Origin: Roseivirga ehrenbergii
GTDB lineage: Bacteria; Bacteroidota; Bacteroidia; Cytophagales; Cyclobacteriaceae
Direction of reading: 5' to 3'
Assembly (NCBI RefSeq): GCF_001593005.1
Contig: NZ_LQZQ01000005.1
Location: 18,680 to 82,679 of the forward strand
Length of the DNA: 64,000 bases
Shown: piece after piece, positions 62,489 to 64,000 of the stretch
Position numbering within the stretch: the stretch's first letter is position 1
Layout: each line of letters begins with the position of its first letter
Made by a program: the position numbers and the translations under genes
The notes under the pieces: model-generated
Database searches by the model: none
What the model was told of the DNA's origin: nothing
Seen by the model: only the letters and a program-made list of their open reading frames with translations

Positions 62489-63454
62489 TTAATAATAACT
62501 GTGGCTAGATAGATAATTCTTCACGTAATCTTCTACACCTTCTTCTAAAGAAGTAAACTCTTGCGTAAAGCCAATCGATTTTAACTTGGCCATATTCGCT
62601 TCAGTAAAATACTGATACTTATCACGAATGTCGGCAGGTGTATCTATAAATGAAATCTCTTCTTTCTTGTCCATTGCCTTGAAAGTGGCCTTTACAAGGT
62701 CTAAGAAAGTTCTGGCTTTGCCACTTCCTAAGTTGTAGATGGCAGAGTTTTTTCGGTGGTGCATCAAGAAATAACAAACGTCAACCACATCTTTCACATA
62801 AACGAAATCTCTCATTTGCTCACCATCTTTAAATTCTGGATTGTGAGATCTAAAGAGTTTCATTGCGCCTGTTTTATCAATTTGGTTGAAGGCGTGCATA
62901 ATCACTGAGGCCATCCTTCCTTTGTGGTATTCATTAGGCCCATACACGTTAAAGAACTTTAAACCAGCCCAGAAGAAAGGCTGTTCTTCTTGTGATATCG
63001 CCCACTTATCAAAATCGTTTTTCGATTCACCATAAGGGTTTAGAGGAATCAGGTTGGGAATGTTTTCTTGGTTGTCATCATAGCCATATTCGCCCAAACC
63101 ATAAGTAGCCGCAGACGAAGCATAAACCAATGGAATTTGATATTGAATACATTTCTCCCAAATCTGTTTGGTGTATTCTGTATTCATTTTACTTAACAAG
63201 TCTTTGTCAAACTCAGCGGTATCTGTTCTGGCGCCAAGGTGAAAAATGAATTCTACTTTTTCGCCCACAGTATCCAGCCAAGTGAAGAAGTCGTCTCTAT
63301 CGATAGACTCAAGAATGCGTTTACCTTCTAAGTTTTTGTTTTTTTCTTCATTGTCGAATTTATCAACCACAATGATGTGATTAAAGCCTTCGCTATTCAA
63401 TTTGCTTACTAAACAACTTCCTATAAACCCCGCTGCTCCCGTTACTACAATCAT
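62489..63454 (-). CDS. hldD: ADP-glyceromanno-heptose 6-epimerase
   Basis: A 321-residue short-chain dehydrogenase-type epimerase that makes ADP-L-glycero-D-manno-heptose for LPS inner core. Start at ATG 63454 gives MIVVTGAAGFIGSCL; a longer frame to 63490 lacks family support. Motif GxxGxxG in TGAAGFIGS, catalytic YxxxK in NPYGESKNDFD, LKFFNVYGPNEYHKGRMAS and RDFVYVKDVVDVC mark HldD. Outer-membrane glycolipid biosynthesis fits a Gram-negative envelope. Confidence 0.92.
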   Translation of the reverse strand: MIVVTGAAGFIGSCLVSKLNSEGFNHIIVVDKFDNEEKNKNLEGKRILESIDRDDFFTWLDTVGEKVEFIFHLGARTDTAEFDKDLLSKMNTEYTKQIWEKCIQYQIPLVYASSAATYGLGEYGYDDNQENIPNLIPLNPYGESKNDFDKWAISQEEQPFFWAGLKFFNVYGPNEYHKGRMASVIMHAFNQIDKTGAMKLFRSHNPEFKDGEQMRDFVYVKDVVDVCYFLMHHRKNSAIYNLGSGKARTFLDLVKATFKAMDKKEEISFIDTPADIRDKYQYFTEANMAKLKSIGFTQEFTSLEEGVEDYVKNYLSSHSYY

Positions 63455-63498
63455 AAAGTATCTGAATTTGTGCTTGCCAAAGTTAAGCAAATACCCAT

Positions 63499-63506
63499 TA
63501 TATTTG
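63499..63506 (+). promoter_or_regulatory. Bacteroidota -7 box for the QueD-like gene
   Basis: TATATTTG is a perfect TAnnTTTG 22 nt before the ATG; a TTG lies at 63474-63476 with a 22-nt spacer, near the usual -33 spacing. Confidence 0.5.
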
Positions 63507-63527
63507 CAGCGAAATTGAAGAGAAGGT

Positions 63528-63947
63528 ATGATCTACATCAGTAGGAAAGAGCATTTTAATGCAGCACACAAGCTGTACAATCCTAATTGGTCGGAAGAAA
63601 AGAATGTTGAGGTATTTGGCCCTTGTGCGAATGCCAATTGGCACGGGCATAATTTTGAATTAATTACGACTGTAAAGGGAAAACCAGATCCGGAAACGGG
63701 TTTTGTAGTAGATCTAAAGCAGCTTTCAAATGTAATTAGGGCAGAAGTGATCGAAAAGTTAGATCACAAAAACCTGAACATGGATGTGGACTTCATGCAA
63801 GGTAAAATGGCCAGCTGCGAAATTTTGGTTATGGAAATCTGGAAGATATTGGAACCAGAGGTAACCAAAATCACTAGCACAGGAAAACTGCACAGCCTTC
63901 GCCTTTACGAAACCCCAAGAAACTTTGTAGAATATTTCGGAGAATAA
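63528..63947 (+). CDS. 6-carboxytetrahydropterin/6-pyruvoyl-tetrahydropterin synthase-family enzyme
   Basis: A 139-residue T-fold enzyme with zinc ligands in FNAAHKLY and NWHGHNF. The nucleophile Cys precedes HGH by five residues (C-A-N-A-N-W-H-G-H), the CxxxxxHGH spacing of PTPS-type enzymes rather than the CxxxHGH of classical QueD. VDLKQLSNVI, LDHKNLN and the closing RLYETPRNFVEY are usual. Role may be queuosine (QueD, with QueG at 35395) or pterin synthesis. ATG at 63528. No gene follows in the last 53 nt. Confidence 0.88.
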   Translation: MIYISRKEHFNAAHKLYNPNWSEEKNVEVFGPCANANWHGHNFELITTVKGKPDPETGFVVDLKQLSNVIRAEVIEKLDHKNLNMDVDFMQGKMASCEILVMEIWKILEPEVTKITSTGKLHSLRLYETPRNFVEYFGE

Positions 63948-64000
63948 AACCCCGAAATTAGTAACCTTATCTCCATACTAAAGTTCGCCTTACCTGATTA

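Noticed and set aside
63455..63490. Longer HldD start at 63490
   Set aside because: MIVVTGAAGF at 63454 is the family's start; the extension lacks conservation and begins with TTG.

Overview
The window is a chromosomal segment of a Bacteroidota bacterium, most likely a marine Cytophagales of the Roseivirga/Fulvivirga type. This rests on the AT-rich coding style, BatD, the bacillithiol-reductase type YpdA, Bacteroidota-type ECF and Spy modules, several TAnnTTTG (-7) promoter boxes, and an almost complete absence of purine-rich ribosome binding sites. The genus is an inference; the phylum is well supported by gene content. No phage, integrase, insertion sequence or CRISPR array was seen.

Bases 355-32152 are one large accessory region, apparently for making and decorating a cell-surface or secreted glycan or glycolipid. 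The plus-strand part (355-22013, interrupted by one minus-strand gene at 11007-12107) carries two GT2 and one GT4 glycosyltransferases, a GT-C-like membrane protein, an acyltransferase 3, a Wzx-like flippase, and four B12-binding-type radical SAM proteins in two tandem pairs. It also holds a SPASM-type radical SAM protein, five SAM methyltransferases, a nucleotidyltransferase with a helical N-terminus and two SGNH/GDSL hydrolases. Many of its junctions are 4-14 nt overlaps, so much of it should be translated as coupled operons. The minus-strand part (32152 down to 22016) runs from a carbamoyltransferase through a 49-residue DUF5989-type protein, an SxtJ-type protein, an SGNH hydrolase, a polysaccharide deacetylase, a decayed SGNH pseudogene, a GNAT enzyme, another SGNH hydrolase and a second GT39-like protein to a 2OG-Fe(II) oxygenase. 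It meets the plus-strand genes tail to tail with a 2-nt gap. The combined inventory predicts a glycan carrying carbamoyl, O-acyl and methyl groups and at least one unusual radical-installed change. No Wzy polymerase or initiating sugar-phosphate transferase is recognisable in the window.

Bases 32165-48999 are mostly core genes: ZIP transporter, ApbE, RuvB, QueG, BatD, chorismate synthase, dicarboxylate symporter, Nfu, phosphofructokinase, tRNA-Glu and tRNA-Ser, BrkB/YihY, a thioesterase, MltG, TsaC/Sua5, WbqC and ClpC. Bases 49274-51337 form an ECF sigma module flanked by two Spy/CpxP-like periplasmic proteins. Bases 51583-55431 hold a GNAT-nitrilase fusion, a succinylglutamate-desuccinylase-like enzyme and MgtE. 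An unrecognised gene follows at 55747. Next come a thioredoxin-fold protein and a YpdA-like reductase (possible thiol redox pair), a TPR protein, a ParE/RelE-type toxin-antitoxin pair, a small K+ channel, an M28-PDZ peptidase, a TolB-like propeller lipoprotein, HldD and a QueD/PTPS-family enzyme.

The most promising place for something undescribed is the radical SAM/SGNH/carbamoyl glycan region. The clearest directly visible oddities are the three-lesion SGNH pseudogene, the short DUF5989 gene beside SxtJ, and two pairs of neighbouring genes separated by only 2 nt.
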